Positions 1-8,437 of a stretch of DNA of 64,000 bases are shown in pieces (the first letter of the stretch is position 1; each line of letters starts with the position of its first letter). The translations under genes and the position numbers were made by a program. The stretch spans positions 1,921,719 through 1,985,718 of the forward strand of contig NZ_JAUDRJ010000003.1 of assembly GCF_030382115.1 (NCBI RefSeq). The letters are read 5' to 3'. Origin of the DNA: Nostoc sp. GT001 (lineage in GTDB: Bacteria; Cyanobacteriota; Cyanobacteriia; Cyanobacteriales; Nostocaceae). The notes under the pieces are model-generated. The model was not told the origin of the DNA. It searched no databases and saw only the letters and a program-made list of their open reading frames with translations.

Positions 1-78
1 TTAAAGGGAAAAGGGTTTTTATTAGCCCTTTCCCCTTTACCCCTTACCCTTTTCCCCACTTCTGCAAGAAGTCTAATG
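1..78. repeat. Purine/pyrimidine-block dispersed repeat, copy 1
   Basis: An AAAGGGAAAAGG block is followed by CCCTTTCC/TTACCC runs and ends in CAAGAAGTCTAATG. The same order of blocks recurs at about 26250-26335 and 32976-33055, each time ending in (ATGC)CAAGAAGT. It lies directly upstream of the first gene and probably continues beyond the left edge of the window. Confidence 0.6.
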
Positions 79-127
79 TCGAAGCCATAGAATTGTCACA
101 AACCCCATAGAAACGAGAGTTGTTTTC

Positions 128-2314
128 ATGAGTACCGATTTTGTCCCCCAACCGCAGAACGACGATCGCTTCCTAGAAGAAGCGATCGATTTGTTACTGT
201 TCTTGGAGCAGGAGTTGCCTAACTATACAAAAGACAGTAACCCTGGTACAGCTTTGGCTCTCATGGAAGCTGCTAGCTCTCTGCATTCGATTGCCATAGC
301 AGCTGAGTTAGATGCCATTGCTATAGTTGCGGCTGCACTAGAAGAGATTTTTCAGCTTCTACATCAGTATCGGGCAACTGTCAACGCCCCGATCGCCTCC
401 CTGTTGTCGGAAGGATTAGATTGTCTACAGATGCTATTGATGGCATTTTTAACAGCCTCGCAAATTGACGAAGTAGAAATTCTGGAGCGGATGTCTGCCA
501 TTGTTGCTCATCTACAAGCAGAGTTTGGCGATCACCAGGAAACAAACTTTGAGACATTGATAGAGCGATCGCAAGAATGTGAAAAAGCAGGCGAACAGGG
601 AGTAGGGAGCTTTCCCCTGCCCCCTGCCCCCTGCCCCCTGCCCCCTGCCTCTTGTGAAACTAGCCCCCAGTCTGGCAGCCTTGTTTACGTAGATACCGAG
701 CAGCTTCCCATCAATGTAGGGGAACTAGCAAATCCGAAGGAGTATGATGAAGGAGATTTTCATGCTTGGTTGGGGGATTTTTCCTTACCTACTGAAGCAT
801 CCCTAGTTAAATCTGTTCGCGATCGCCATCCACTCTCTTTACAAGAATCCATTTCTACCATTGTTGCAACAAGTATTCCAACCGCCACACCGATCAATAT
901 TCAGCATCTCGAACAACTAAATGCGCTAGTTGCAACATTATTAACTACATATAATCAGCAAGCCTGTCAGGAAGAACAACAACAACATACGATCGGGCGG
1001 TTGCTCCGACAAGTTAAACGATTACAACACCTGCTGGATAATCTACAGGAATGGTCAGGACGTTTAGCAGCAATTTCAGATACCCTTTCTCCTCTAGCTG
1101 CTTCTCGCTCTCAGCAATTATACAGTACTCTGCAATCTGTTTTGGCTGAAGCGTCTCAGGTGGCATCAACTGTTGATTCGCTGAATAACAATCATCATCA
1201 ACTCAAACAAGAACTTATACAGCAGGAAAAGTTACTTAAGCATTCTGCCAATTTAGTCAAAAAAGTTACAACTATTCCTTTAAAAGTAGCCTTAGAACCG
1301 TTGCATCGGCTTTGGTCTCAGTTACAAGCTCTACAAGATAAGTCTGCTAGACTACATTTACAAGTTAGCGATATCCAAGTCAATCGGGCATTTAGCGATC
1401 GCCTCCATGCTCTCCTGTTACATATAAGTTGCTATTTACTAGAGCAAAGTATTGAGTCTGGCCAAACACGCCAACAGCTAGGTAAAAATAGCAACGGTAT
1501 TATTGAAATTCAAGTTTACCAGCAAGGAAATCAACTGATTATTGATGGCTGTGATGATGGCGCAGGACTTAACTTATCTCAAATCTATCAACAAGCTTTA
1601 GCCCAAGGACTCGCCCTGACAAAACCAGGGGATATCTTACAAGAACTGGTAATTGAACCAGAGGTTTCATCTGTTTTATGCGATCGCGCTGCCTTAGAGT
1701 TAGGAGTAGAATTAACTGAAGTTTGCAAGCAATTAACAGCTATTCAGGGAAGAATAGTATTGAAGTCTAAAGCTGGACATGGTACAGCTTTCTCGCTCCA
1801 AATTCCCCTCGATCAAAAAATTGCTCAACTTATCGTCTGTCAAGCTAACTCCAGAGTCTATGCATTTATTGCCGATTCTGTAGAGCAGATTTGTCTATCC
1901 CAGTCCGAACAAATTATCCAAACTCAAGCGGGACGGATGTTATTTTTGCAGTCTTCTAGCACCAGTGGCTTCCTTGGTTGCGATCGTGAGGATTTAACAA
2001 CAGAAATGCTCGTCCCTATCCACTTATTGACTGATGTGCTGATTTTTCCTAACCAGCTTCCTACCTCAGTTACTACTTACAACACAGATACACTAAATGC
2101 TTTCAAGCAGGATAAGCCTTTATTAGTATTTCGTTACTTAGACAAACGATGTGCTTTAGAAGTAGATTGCATCATCGGCAAGCAATCCGCTGCGATCCAT
2201 CCTTTGGGGGAAGCAATCCCAGTTGCTGCCTATATCCAAGGAACTAGCATTCTTGCCAATGGGCAACTTAGCCTGGTTTTAGATGGTCATCTTCTCACAA
2301 AATCTCTAACTTGA
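128..2314 (+). CDS. CheA/PilL-like chemotaxis histidine kinase homologue with degenerate kinase motifs
   Basis: This 728-residue protein has the layout of a short CheA/PilL protein. Residues about 10-130 resemble an Hpt domain, about 290-420 are helical and coiled-coil, about 425-600 form a HATPase_c-like domain (G1-type motif DDGAGL near 480), and about 600-728 are CheW-like. There is no receiver domain. Two key features are lost. The phospho-accepting His of the Hpt motif aligns with Ser in AASSLHSIAIAAELDAI, and the N-box Asn of the ATPase domain aligns with Tyr in HISCYLLEQSIES. It may therefore be a scaffold or pseudokinase of a pilus/phototaxis or hormogonium (Hmp/Tax-type) array. The usual partner genes would lie left of the window. 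Residues about 162-176 (Pro/Cys/Leu) are encoded by an intergenic-type repeat. Start: ATG at 128. Family call is good; catalytic loss rests on my alignment by eye. Confidence 0.8.
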   Translation: MSTDFVPQPQNDDRFLEEAIDLLLFLEQELPNYTKDSNPGTALALMEAASSLHSIAIAAELDAIAIVAAALEEIFQLLHQYRATVNAPIASLLSEGLDCLQMLLMAFLTASQIDEVEILERMSAIVAHLQAEFGDHQETNFETLIERSQECEKAGEQGVGSFPLPPAPCPLPPASCETSPQSGSLVYVDTEQLPINVGELANPKEYDEGDFHAWLGDFSLPTEASLVKSVRDRHPLSLQESISTIVATSIPTATPINIQHLEQLNALVATLLTTYNQQACQEEQQQHTIGRLLRQVKRLQHLLDNLQEWSGRLAAISDTLSPLAASRSQQLYSTLQSVLAEASQVASTVDSLNNNHHQLKQELIQQEKLLKHSANLVKKVTTIPLKVALEPLHRLWSQLQALQDKSARLHLQVSDIQVNRAFSDRLHALLLHISCYLLEQSIESGQTRQQLGKNSNGIIEIQVYQQGNQLIIDGCDDGAGLNLSQIYQQALAQGLALTKPGDILQELVIEPEVSSVLCDRAALELGVELTEVCKQLTAIQGRIVLKSKAGHGTAFSLQIPLDQKIAQLIVCQANSRVYAFIADSVEQICLSQSEQIIQTQAGRMLFLQSSSTSGFLGCDREDLTTEMLVPIHLLTDVLIFPNQLPTSVTTYNTDTLNAFKQDKPLLVFRYLDKRCALEVDCIIGKQSAAIHPLGEAIPVAAYIQGTSILANGQLSLVLDGHLLTKSLT
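611..655 (+). repeat. CCCCCTGCC repeat embedded in a coding sequence
   Basis: Tandem CCCCTGCC-type units, normally seen between genes in Nostoc genomes, are read in frame as a Pro/Leu/Ala/Cys-rich linker between the Hpt-like and central regions of the CheA-like protein. The same kind of sequence occurs between genes near 59926-59955. Confidence 0.7.
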
Positions 2315-2448
2315 ATCAATACCTGTGTCATTCTTGTTAAGAAGGTGTTATGAATTTCAGACAAAACTGGCTGACTTATAAAGGGTTTTAGCGATAACGT
2401 ATTTGCCCTAGGTGGGTTTCCAAAAAGTGCTAACACCCCCTAGAAAAT

Positions 2449-2826
2449 TCAACTTTTTCTACAAGCTTGCTTCATCAAGATACGCTTGTTTTTATACACC
2501 TCTAAAGTTCCAGACTGCGGGTTATCTAACGTGCCATCCCACACCCAATATTCATAAATTCCATTCCGAAACTTATACACTCGAACCCCTTCTGTCGCTT
2601 GGCTAGTTCCTTTACCCAAACTTAAATTACCGTTGGGATTGGTCGCGCGATAGAGCAGTTCACCATTCGTATAATTCTGCCAAATATTGATGTTATAACC
2701 ACCCTGGCATTTTGTACTCAGGATGATGCCAGCAGTAGAATCAGCAGAAGCAGGTAAGGAAAAATTAGCTAATATACTGATTGGCAAAGCAAGGAGTAAC
2801 GCCGATCTTTTCAGGAGTGTTTTCAT
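2449..2826 (-). CDS. Small secreted protein of unknown function
   Basis: I do not recognise the family. The protein begins with a basic stretch (MKTLLKR), a hydrophobic core (SALLLALPISILANFSL) and a likely signal-peptidase site after PASA, so it is probably exported to the periplasm or beyond. The mature part is about 95 residues, rich in Asn, Gly and aromatic residues, with two Cys (in TKCQGG and KQACRKS) that could form a disulphide. I chose the ATG at 2826; an in-frame TTG nine bases upstream (2835) is also possible. It is transcribed towards the CheA-like gene and follows the MOSC gene in the same direction, with about 50 bp between them. Confidence 0.6.
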   Translation of the reverse strand: MKTLLKRSALLLALPISILANFSLPASADSTAGIILSTKCQGGYNINIWQNYTNGELLYRATNPNGNLSLGKGTSQATEGVRVYKFRNGIYEYWVWDGTLDNPQSGTLEVYKNKRILMKQACRKS

Positions 2827-2878
2827 TATTTTCAAGAGTGTTGTGAAATTAATTTTTGTTTAGCATTCCAGCAAGCCT

Positions 2879-3529
2879 TTATTTCACATCCTGACGACGA
2901 CTTTGCTCCTGAAAGTAGTCGCGCCAGCTTTCGGGTAAGGCTTCAAGTTGAGCAGCTTGGTGAAGTAACTCTGGATTGTTCTGCTCACGAGTATAAAGCT
3001 GAGTGATATTAGCAACAGTAATATTATTGTCATCCCGGCTCACCAATTCTAAAGTGTCTCCGGCTCCAACTTCGCCCTCTTGCAAAACACGAAAGTAAAA
3101 TCCGGTGCGGCGACTTGCGAGAAACCGTTTTACCATATCAGGTCGTCCAAACCGAATGCCCAGTTTGTAGCAGGGTAGGCGAGGTTGTGTCACCATCAGT
3201 TTTACAGTGCCGATACGAAAGCGATCGCCAATATTCACGTCTTCTTCTCTGAGTCCAGCGATCGTTAAATTTTCACCAAAGATGCCTAGCGGTAACTCTG
3301 TGTCAGGCAATTCATTTCGCCAATAATCGTAATGCTCGAATGGGTATACATAAACTGCTTTATCTACTCCGCCATGAACGGTGAGATCGGCTTGTCCATC
3401 ACCGTCTAAATTGAGTACGCGCACCATGACGCGATCGCTAACTGGCTCTTTGAAAATTCCAGTGCTAACTGTTTTCCCTTTCCAGGTAACTTCACGCGGT
3501 AGTCCCACGTTTACAGAAATAAGTTTCAT
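2879..3529 (-). CDS. MOSC domain protein, YiiM type
   Basis: This 216-residue protein matches the YiiM-like MOSC family: LISVNVGLPREV at the N terminus, GGVDKAVYVYPFEHYDYW, FGENLTIAGL, and the conserved Cys region QPRLPCYKLGIRFGRPDMVKRF. MOSC proteins bind the molybdenum cofactor or sulphur through that Cys. YiiM members are linked to reduction of N-hydroxylated compounds. A short C-terminal helical tail (about residues 165-216) follows the beta domain, as in YiiM. The start is an ATG at 3529. Nothing around it indicates a specific substrate. Confidence 0.85.
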   Translation of the reverse strand: MKLISVNVGLPREVTWKGKTVSTGIFKEPVSDRVMVRVLNLDGDGQADLTVHGGVDKAVYVYPFEHYDYWRNELPDTELPLGIFGENLTIAGLREEDVNIGDRFRIGTVKLMVTQPRLPCYKLGIRFGRPDMVKRFLASRRTGFYFRVLQEGEVGAGDTLELVSRDDNNITVANITQLYTREQNNPELLHQAAQLEALPESWRDYFQEQSRRQDVK

Positions 3530-3761
3530 CTTTGCAGTATGAGTCTTCGTTAATGTTAGGTTTACTAAGTATAACTGTTTTAATGGTTATCAAAAAAATA
3601 AACGGTAGGTTCGCTCATTTACAACACTCGATAATCCCAATTTTTGTGTTGCTGATTAAGTTTAAATACTATAGACAATTAATCAGTAATAACATCACCT
3701 AAATTAAGTAAATCAGCCAGATAGCAAACAAACTTTAGAGGCTATTTCGTATAGCAATTAT

Positions 3762-5384
3762 TTAGAAGTTTAAAATATCTAATGATTCTTCTATTTCTAA
3801 ATCTAATATTATTTCTCGTGTATCCTTGAGTGCTTCAAGCTTACCTTCTTTACGATAAATATCTGCCGCTTTTTGAAAATCTTCAATTGCTCCCTGTTTA
3901 TCTGCAATTTCTAAACGAATATTGCCACGATTATAATAAGCATCAGCATAACTAGGATTAATCTGGATTGCCTGAGTATAATCTTCAATTGCGCCCTCAA
4001 AGTCTCCTAAATCTGAACGAGCATTACCACGGTTGTAATAAGCATCAGCATAACTAGGATTAATCTGGATTGCCTGAGTATAATCTTCAATTGCACCCTC
4101 AAAGTCTCCTAAATCTGAACGAGCATTACCGCGTTTTTTATAGGCTATTGCATCTTGAGGATTAATCTTGATTGCTTGAGGAAATCCTGCCTGAGAGCCT
4201 AATAAATAACGAGTAATCCCACGGTTTTTATAAGCATCAGCATAATGAGGATTAATTTTAATCGCCTGGGTATAATCCTCAATTGCTCCTTGGTTATCTC
4301 CAACATGAGAACGAGCTTCAGCACGATTTTTATAGGTTACGGCAACATTAGGATTTATTCTAATAGCTTGAGTATAATCATTAATTGCTTCCTCTAATCG
4401 CCCAAGTTGATAGAGAGCTAAACCTCTTTTATTGTAAGATTTAGCATCATGAAGGTTTATTTGGATTGCCTGAGAATAATCTGCGATCGCAGCTTCGTAA
4501 TCTCCTATTTGATAGTGAGCTAAACCTCGTTTATAATATAAAACGTCAATATCGCTTTGATTAAGTTGTAGTGCTTGATTATAGTTAGTAATTGCATTTA
4601 TATATTCTCCTTTTTGAAAGCATTCATCACCCAGCTTTACATAAAATATATTTAAATCTTCATTATGATATTCAGGTTGAAAAGAAGATTTGAGTACCTG
4701 ATGATTAGTTGGCTTAGATAGAATTTCTTGTTTCGGGAGATATTTATAAATAGATGGTTGTTGCCGAGAAGAATTATTTATAGAAGATTGTAACTGTTCT
4801 AGATAGCACCATAAACCACCACCATATAGTAATTGTTCTATCCCAAAAGAAATTTTACCAGTCTTCAACTTAATCATCCGGGTTGGGAGAAAGCCAGCCA
4901 AAAAAAGGTGATACTCCGATTGTGCTTCACTCACATCTTCTTGAATTAAAATGCAAACTACAACTGCATTTTTTTCAACTTCTTCAGAACTAATTGACCA
5001 TCTAACTCTGTCAATGCGACCATGACGAGATTTAACTTCGATACCAATAGATGGGTCAGAAGTCAACGTAAAATCTATATTACCATCGCCGCCAAATCGC
5101 TTTTCATAATCGACTTCGGTAATAAAATCAGCTAAACGTTCTTTGACAACTTCTTCACCCAACTTCCCTTTGAGATAGCTAAGAAAAACATCACGCACTG
5201 GTAAAACACGCTTATATTTTTCAGCCATCTGCCAGCAAAACTCCCGTAGTGCCTTTAATCTCTCTCCATAAATTATAGTTAATTCACTATATTGACCTTC
5301 TGTTTCACAATGAAGCAGACAACCAGATGCTAACCTTTTAATAAAATCAGACTGTAGCGATCGCAGTAGTGTAATCCAGTCCAT
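3762..5384 (-). CDS. PD-(D/E)XK nuclease-like domain fused to TPR repeats
   Basis: The 540-residue protein has two parts. Residues 1-200 carry a pattern typical of PD-(D/E)XK enzymes: E76/E77 in LGEEVVKERL, D104 in GNIDFTL, then E116 and K118 in IGIEVKSRHGR. The segment VVVCILIQED would be the next core strand. Residues about 250-515 are about eight TPR units (pattern A-x-x-x-R-G-x-x...AI-x-DY-x-QAI-x-INP), a protein-binding solenoid. One unit near residue 405 (GSQAGFPQAIKINP) is shortened, and two consecutive units are almost identical. Start: ATG at 5384. No partner gene is adjacent. The nuclease assignment comes from the motif and its spacing only. It could be a defence or DNA-repair protein, or an inactive fold; the TPR call is certain. 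Confidence 0.75.
   Translation of the reverse strand: MDWITLLRSLQSDFIKRLASGCLLHCETEGQYSELTIIYGERLKALREFCWQMAEKYKRVLPVRDVFLSYLKGKLGEEVVKERLADFITEVDYEKRFGGDGNIDFTLTSDPSIGIEVKSRHGRIDRVRWSISSEEVEKNAVVVCILIQEDVSEAQSEYHLFLAGFLPTRMIKLKTGKISFGIEQLLYGGGLWCYLEQLQSSINNSSRQQPSIYKYLPKQEILSKPTNHQVLKSSFQPEYHNEDLNIFYVKLGDECFQKGEYINAITNYNQALQLNQSDIDVLYYKRGLAHYQIGDYEAAIADYSQAIQINLHDAKSYNKRGLALYQLGRLEEAINDYTQAIRINPNVAVTYKNRAEARSHVGDNQGAIEDYTQAIKINPHYADAYKNRGITRYLLGSQAGFPQAIKINPQDAIAYKKRGNARSDLGDFEGAIEDYTQAIQINPSYADAYYNRGNARSDLGDFEGAIEDYTQAIQINPSYADAYYNRGNIRLEIADKQGAIEDFQKAADIYRKEGKLEALKDTREIILDLEIEESLDILNF
3934..4137 (-). repeat. 102-bp tandem duplication within the TPR gene
   Basis: Two adjacent 102-bp units (3934-4035 and 4036-4137) differ at only a few bases and encode two nearly identical 34-residue TPR units. 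This is a recent in-frame expansion of the solenoid. Confidence 0.85.
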
Positions 5385-5623
5385 TTATATTTCTGCGAAT
5401 CTTTTGATGAGATTATTCTATTAAAATATCCATTCGGCGTAAACCTTTTAATTAGCTTGCAGGATTTACATCAGTTTTAAAGGTGCAGCCATGTCTGATT
5501 ATGCCAGAGTTTTGAGGAGTTGGGAGAGTGCGATCGCTGGGAATAATACATGAAATATTAATTAACTCCAAGAGTGTCAAATGACCCAAAATCAAAACCC
5601 CAAGCCTTTCACCGACTCCAGTC

Positions 5624-5664
5624 CCCCCTCCTCGCTTGCGGGGAGCAGGGTGGATTAATTGTCG
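5624..5664. repeat. Left inverted repeat of the ISAs1-type element, with palindromic flank
   Basis: The inner part CAGGGTGGATTAATTGTCG begins at 5646 and is the IS terminal repeat. The outer part is a CTCCTCGCTTGCGGGGAG block. The whole 41-bp segment matches the reverse complement of 6912-6953 with a single one-base gap. Confidence 0.8.
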
Positions 5665-6930
5665 GGCGAGAAAAAGTTTTCTCACTCGACCATTGGACTC
5701 ACAGGCATTGGGCAAAAGGAGTCGGAGTGGTCAAATAGCGCATCAAAAATCATTTGAAGTTGGTTAGCCATCAGCCTTAACGCTTCGGGAAGAGTCCGAC
5801 AATTTAACTGACGAGCCAGGGAAACTAAAAACTGTCTGACTCATCGCCCAATTAGCTGGTGAAAAACCGCCAGTATGAATACAGTTATCTTCATTTAAAG
5901 TTACATCCTTGACCCAATGAAGTTGATTTTCAATTGACCAATGACCACGAATAATCTCCGCGAATTCTGAAGCTGAATAATTTCAGCTACTTAAATAAAA
6001 GTGTTGTTCATGATAGTCAACAATCTGGCGACGACAATTCTATCCTTGAGGTCGAGTTCCATATCTGTTAACCTCAATTAAACTTTTAGCGCCAACCCAA
6101 TCAGGTAGTGACTCAAATGGAATTGGATAGACTTTGACTTGACGAGTAGTCTTTCGTCCATGTAAATTTTCATCATGGTAATTGGTATCGATAGCGATTG
6201 AGGATTCAGCTAGCTCAGTAGCTACTTTCAGGAGATTTGGCTGGTTTCTTTTAATAGTAATAATGTAGTCATTTTCTCCCTCGATAATCAGCTCAACAGT
6301 TTTTTTTGGCAATGTAGTGCATCGGCTGTAATCACGATATGATGCCCATAAAGCTTTTTAATTAGCTCTTCTACCACACTAATCTCACTGTTTTTGTTAT
6401 TTTCCATAGCTTGATGTCTGATTACCCATCCTTGCTGATGACTATAAACTGAAACGATACTCACAAAGTTTTGATAGGATTGATTTCCCCCGGTTACAGT
6501 ACTTTTAATACATTTCCCATCGATGGCAAATAATTCTTTGAAATTAATTGGCAAACTCTTTTCTGCCCAGACGTTAAACAGTTCAGCTAATATCTGAAAA
6601 TCAATTGACATCATAATATTTCTGAATGTTGATGCTGACGGAAATTGAATATCTGGAGATAAATCTAATAATTTGATTAGAGATAATCGATGATTTTTTG
6701 TGAACTCAGCTAAAGGTTTATACCCCCAATATCCTGTACAACTACCTAACAAAACTATAGTTAGTATTATCCAAAGTCTATGTCTAATACCTCTAGCATG
6801 TCGATAATCGGGAACCCCTTGGATTGCTTCGATTAAATTCATTCCTAACTTTCCTCTGGGAGAACCGTGTTTTTCTTAAGGAATCATCCTTCTATGTTAT
6901 ATTTTCTCTCTCGACAATTAATCCACCCTG
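5646..6930 (-). mobile_element. ISAs1-family insertion sequence, decayed
   Basis: The ends are inverted copies of CAGGGTGGATTAATTGTCG (from 5646 inwards, and from 6930 inwards on the other strand). Inside is one ISAs1-type transposase gene with stops and frameshifts. No direct target duplication is visible. Instead, both sides carry inverted copies of a GC-rich block, so the element probably sits in, or carries, a palindromic host repeat. Confidence 0.8.
5682..6842 (-). pseudogene. ISAs1-family transposase, frameshifted and stop-interrupted
   Basis: The N-terminal part (6842 to 6288) is a typical ISAs1 transposase: IQGVPDYRHARGIRH, then FPSASTFRNI, then the first catalytic region ELFAIDGKCIKSTV and ITADALHCQKK. 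At a run of eight A (6300-6307, minus strand) the frame is lost. It resumes as KKTVELIIEGENDYIITIKRNQ. Two in-frame stops follow (after GTRPQG and after HFYLSS). The conserved C-terminal block [22 protein letters not shown] is then readable, and after a second frameshift the end runs to a stop at 5682-5684. The gene therefore has at least two frameshifts and two nonsense codons and is inactive. Confidence 0.9.
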
Positions 6931-6953
6931 CCTCCCCGCAAGCGAGGAGGGGG
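6912..6953. repeat. Right inverted repeat of the ISAs1-type element, with palindromic flank
   Basis: Inverted partner of 5624-5664. It contains CGACAATTAATCCACCCTG followed by the CTCCCCGCAAGCGAGGAG block. Confidence 0.8.
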
Positions 6954-7192
6954 CTAATTATGTGGTTTTTGATGAGGAAGTGCGATCGCTTTGCGTCATA
7001 ATTTGACGATTTATTTCATAGGATGGTGATTTTGAGCGCATGAGACAAGTGAGGGAGTTGACTTCTCACTTTTGCTTTGATGAGAGTAAATAAATAAAAT
7101 TGTACTGTCCTAGTTAGAGGTAGTGATTTACTAAAGGCAAATGGTTAGCATCAACGCATGATATATATAAGTTTTTAAGGAAGGTATCAGTA

Positions 7193-7561
7193 ATGACTAA
7201 GACTTCCAGTAATCCAGAACAACAGCAAGATGATTTTTTTGATAAATGCTATGAGTTACTAGAAGAAATAGAAAGTTTTTTACAAGAAGATATTAAAGAT
7301 TTAAATGAACTCAAACCAATTTTAGAAAAAAAAGTAAATGGTAAAGGTTTATGTACAAAAATTAGCCAGTTTATGCGTTCTGAACATTCTTTAGATAAAC
7401 TCATTAACAAGATGGAAGATGCTAAAAAATACACATCTGAGCTACGTACTAAGCTAGACAAAGAAGTAGGCGAACGTGAAGCTAGAGATGTCCGTAATTT
7501 AATAGACAGGCGCAATAAACGTTTGTCACAGCGTAAAGGGTCAGTAGCAAAAAAAACTTAG
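7193..7561 (+). CDS. Small helical protein of unknown function
   Basis: This 122-residue protein is not one I recognise. It is highly charged and predicted almost wholly helical. An acidic N-terminal half (DDFFDKCYELLEEIESFLQEDIKDL) is followed by a basic C-terminal tail (RRNKRLSQRKGSVAKK). There is no membrane segment and no metal-binding motif. Its start at ATG 7193 is supported by a strong Shine-Dalgarno sequence (AAGGAAGG, about 8 bases upstream). It is in an AT-rich stretch between a decayed IS and a convergently transcribed two-gene operon (7712-8808). It is likely a real gene of accessory character; function unknown. Confidence 0.6.
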   Translation: MTKTSSNPEQQQDDFFDKCYELLEEIESFLQEDIKDLNELKPILEKKVNGKGLCTKISQFMRSEHSLDKLINKMEDAKKYTSELRTKLDKEVGEREARDVRNLIDRRNKRLSQRKGSVAKKT

Positions 7562-7711
7562 AATATGAATTAGTATAAACTAAGCTATTGTATAGACTTA
7601 AATAGTCAAACTGCTAAGAGATTTTTTAAATAGAGAATAATCATTTTTTGCGGTGAGATTTATTAATAAAACTGTGTTTGAAAATGTCTAGTATAGACCA
7701 ATAGCCAAGGT

Positions 7712-8437
7712 TTATAAATATCTAGTACGAAATTTATATTCTAGGTATTTCAGATAACGTTCGATTTCTTTGGTAGGTTCAGTACCAAGCTCTTTACGAG
7801 CTTGTTTTCTGATTGCATCGAATACCTTAATATAAAGTAATGGTGGTACAAATAAGGGAGTATCTAATTGATCTATATAAGCACTTAGACTTTTATATCT
7901 ACCATAATCATATAGACAATTGTGTATTAATTCCAGAAAATCCTTAATATCATCGTGTAGTTGTTCTTGAATTTCTAGTTCTTGTATTTTATTTGAATCA
8001 AAAAAAGTTGAGTTACACACTGTGTTGACTAATTTTTCTCTCTTAATATCATTATCCAACCACTGTGCTGCAAGCTTTCGAGTTTTATAAAGTATTTGCA
8101 GTTCCCTTATTTTGTTTTGTAGCTGCTTATTTCTACCACAAATATTCTCTAGGGCATCTTGAATAATCTGTGAATTGGGTACAAAAAATAGCAATTTTAT
8201 AAGAAACGAAATTTGTAATTTCTCTAAAAGACATTGAACCTTTTTCAACACTCTTATAGGAGTTATTTTTGCAACATTACCCTTAATTTTTTCATCTATG
8301 AGGTCAAAAACAGTAGCTACAACAGGAAGAGCGGCAATTGCCTGAATTATACTAGTCATTGCTTGAACAACGTCAGGCCAATTTGTAGACTCAGGAGCAG
8401 CAAGCGTAGTATTTAACAATATATTGATAAAATTCAT
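7712..8437 (-). CDS. Unknown protein with hydrophobic N-terminal region, coupled to a zinc-ribbon/HTH gene
   Basis: Not recognised. The 241-residue protein has two hydrophobic segments, about residues 22-46 (VVQAMTSIIQAIAALPVVATVF) and about 76-88 (ISFLIKLLFFVP), suggesting membrane association. The rest is helical and charged, with a basic C terminus (KFRTRYL). Its ATG at 8437 overlaps the stop of the upstream zinc-ribbon/HTH gene in an ATGA arrangement, so the two are almost certainly co-translated. Base composition is AT-rich compared with the housekeeping genes nearby. The pairing of a DNA-binding protein with a membrane-type protein resembles regulator/effector modules, but this is inference. 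I see no catalytic motif. Confidence 0.6.
   Translation of the reverse strand: MNFINILLNTTLAAPESTNWPDVVQAMTSIIQAIAALPVVATVFDLIDEKIKGNVAKITPIRVLKKVQCLLEKLQISFLIKLLFFVPNSQIIQDALENICGRNKQLQNKIRELQILYKTRKLAAQWLDNDIKREKLVNTVCNSTFFDSNKIQELEIQEQLHDDIKDFLELIHNCLYDYGRYKSLSAYIDQLDTPLFVPPLLYIKVFDAIRKQARKELGTEPTKEIERYLKYLEYKFRTRYL

Noticed and set aside
5452-5715. 87-codon minus-strand open frame
   Set aside because: It lies across the IS left end and a GC-rich palindromic repeat; the translation has no protein-like pattern.
6824-7006. 60-codon plus-strand open frame
   Set aside because: It overlaps the transposase start and the right inverted repeat; no Shine-Dalgarno sequence or family similarity.
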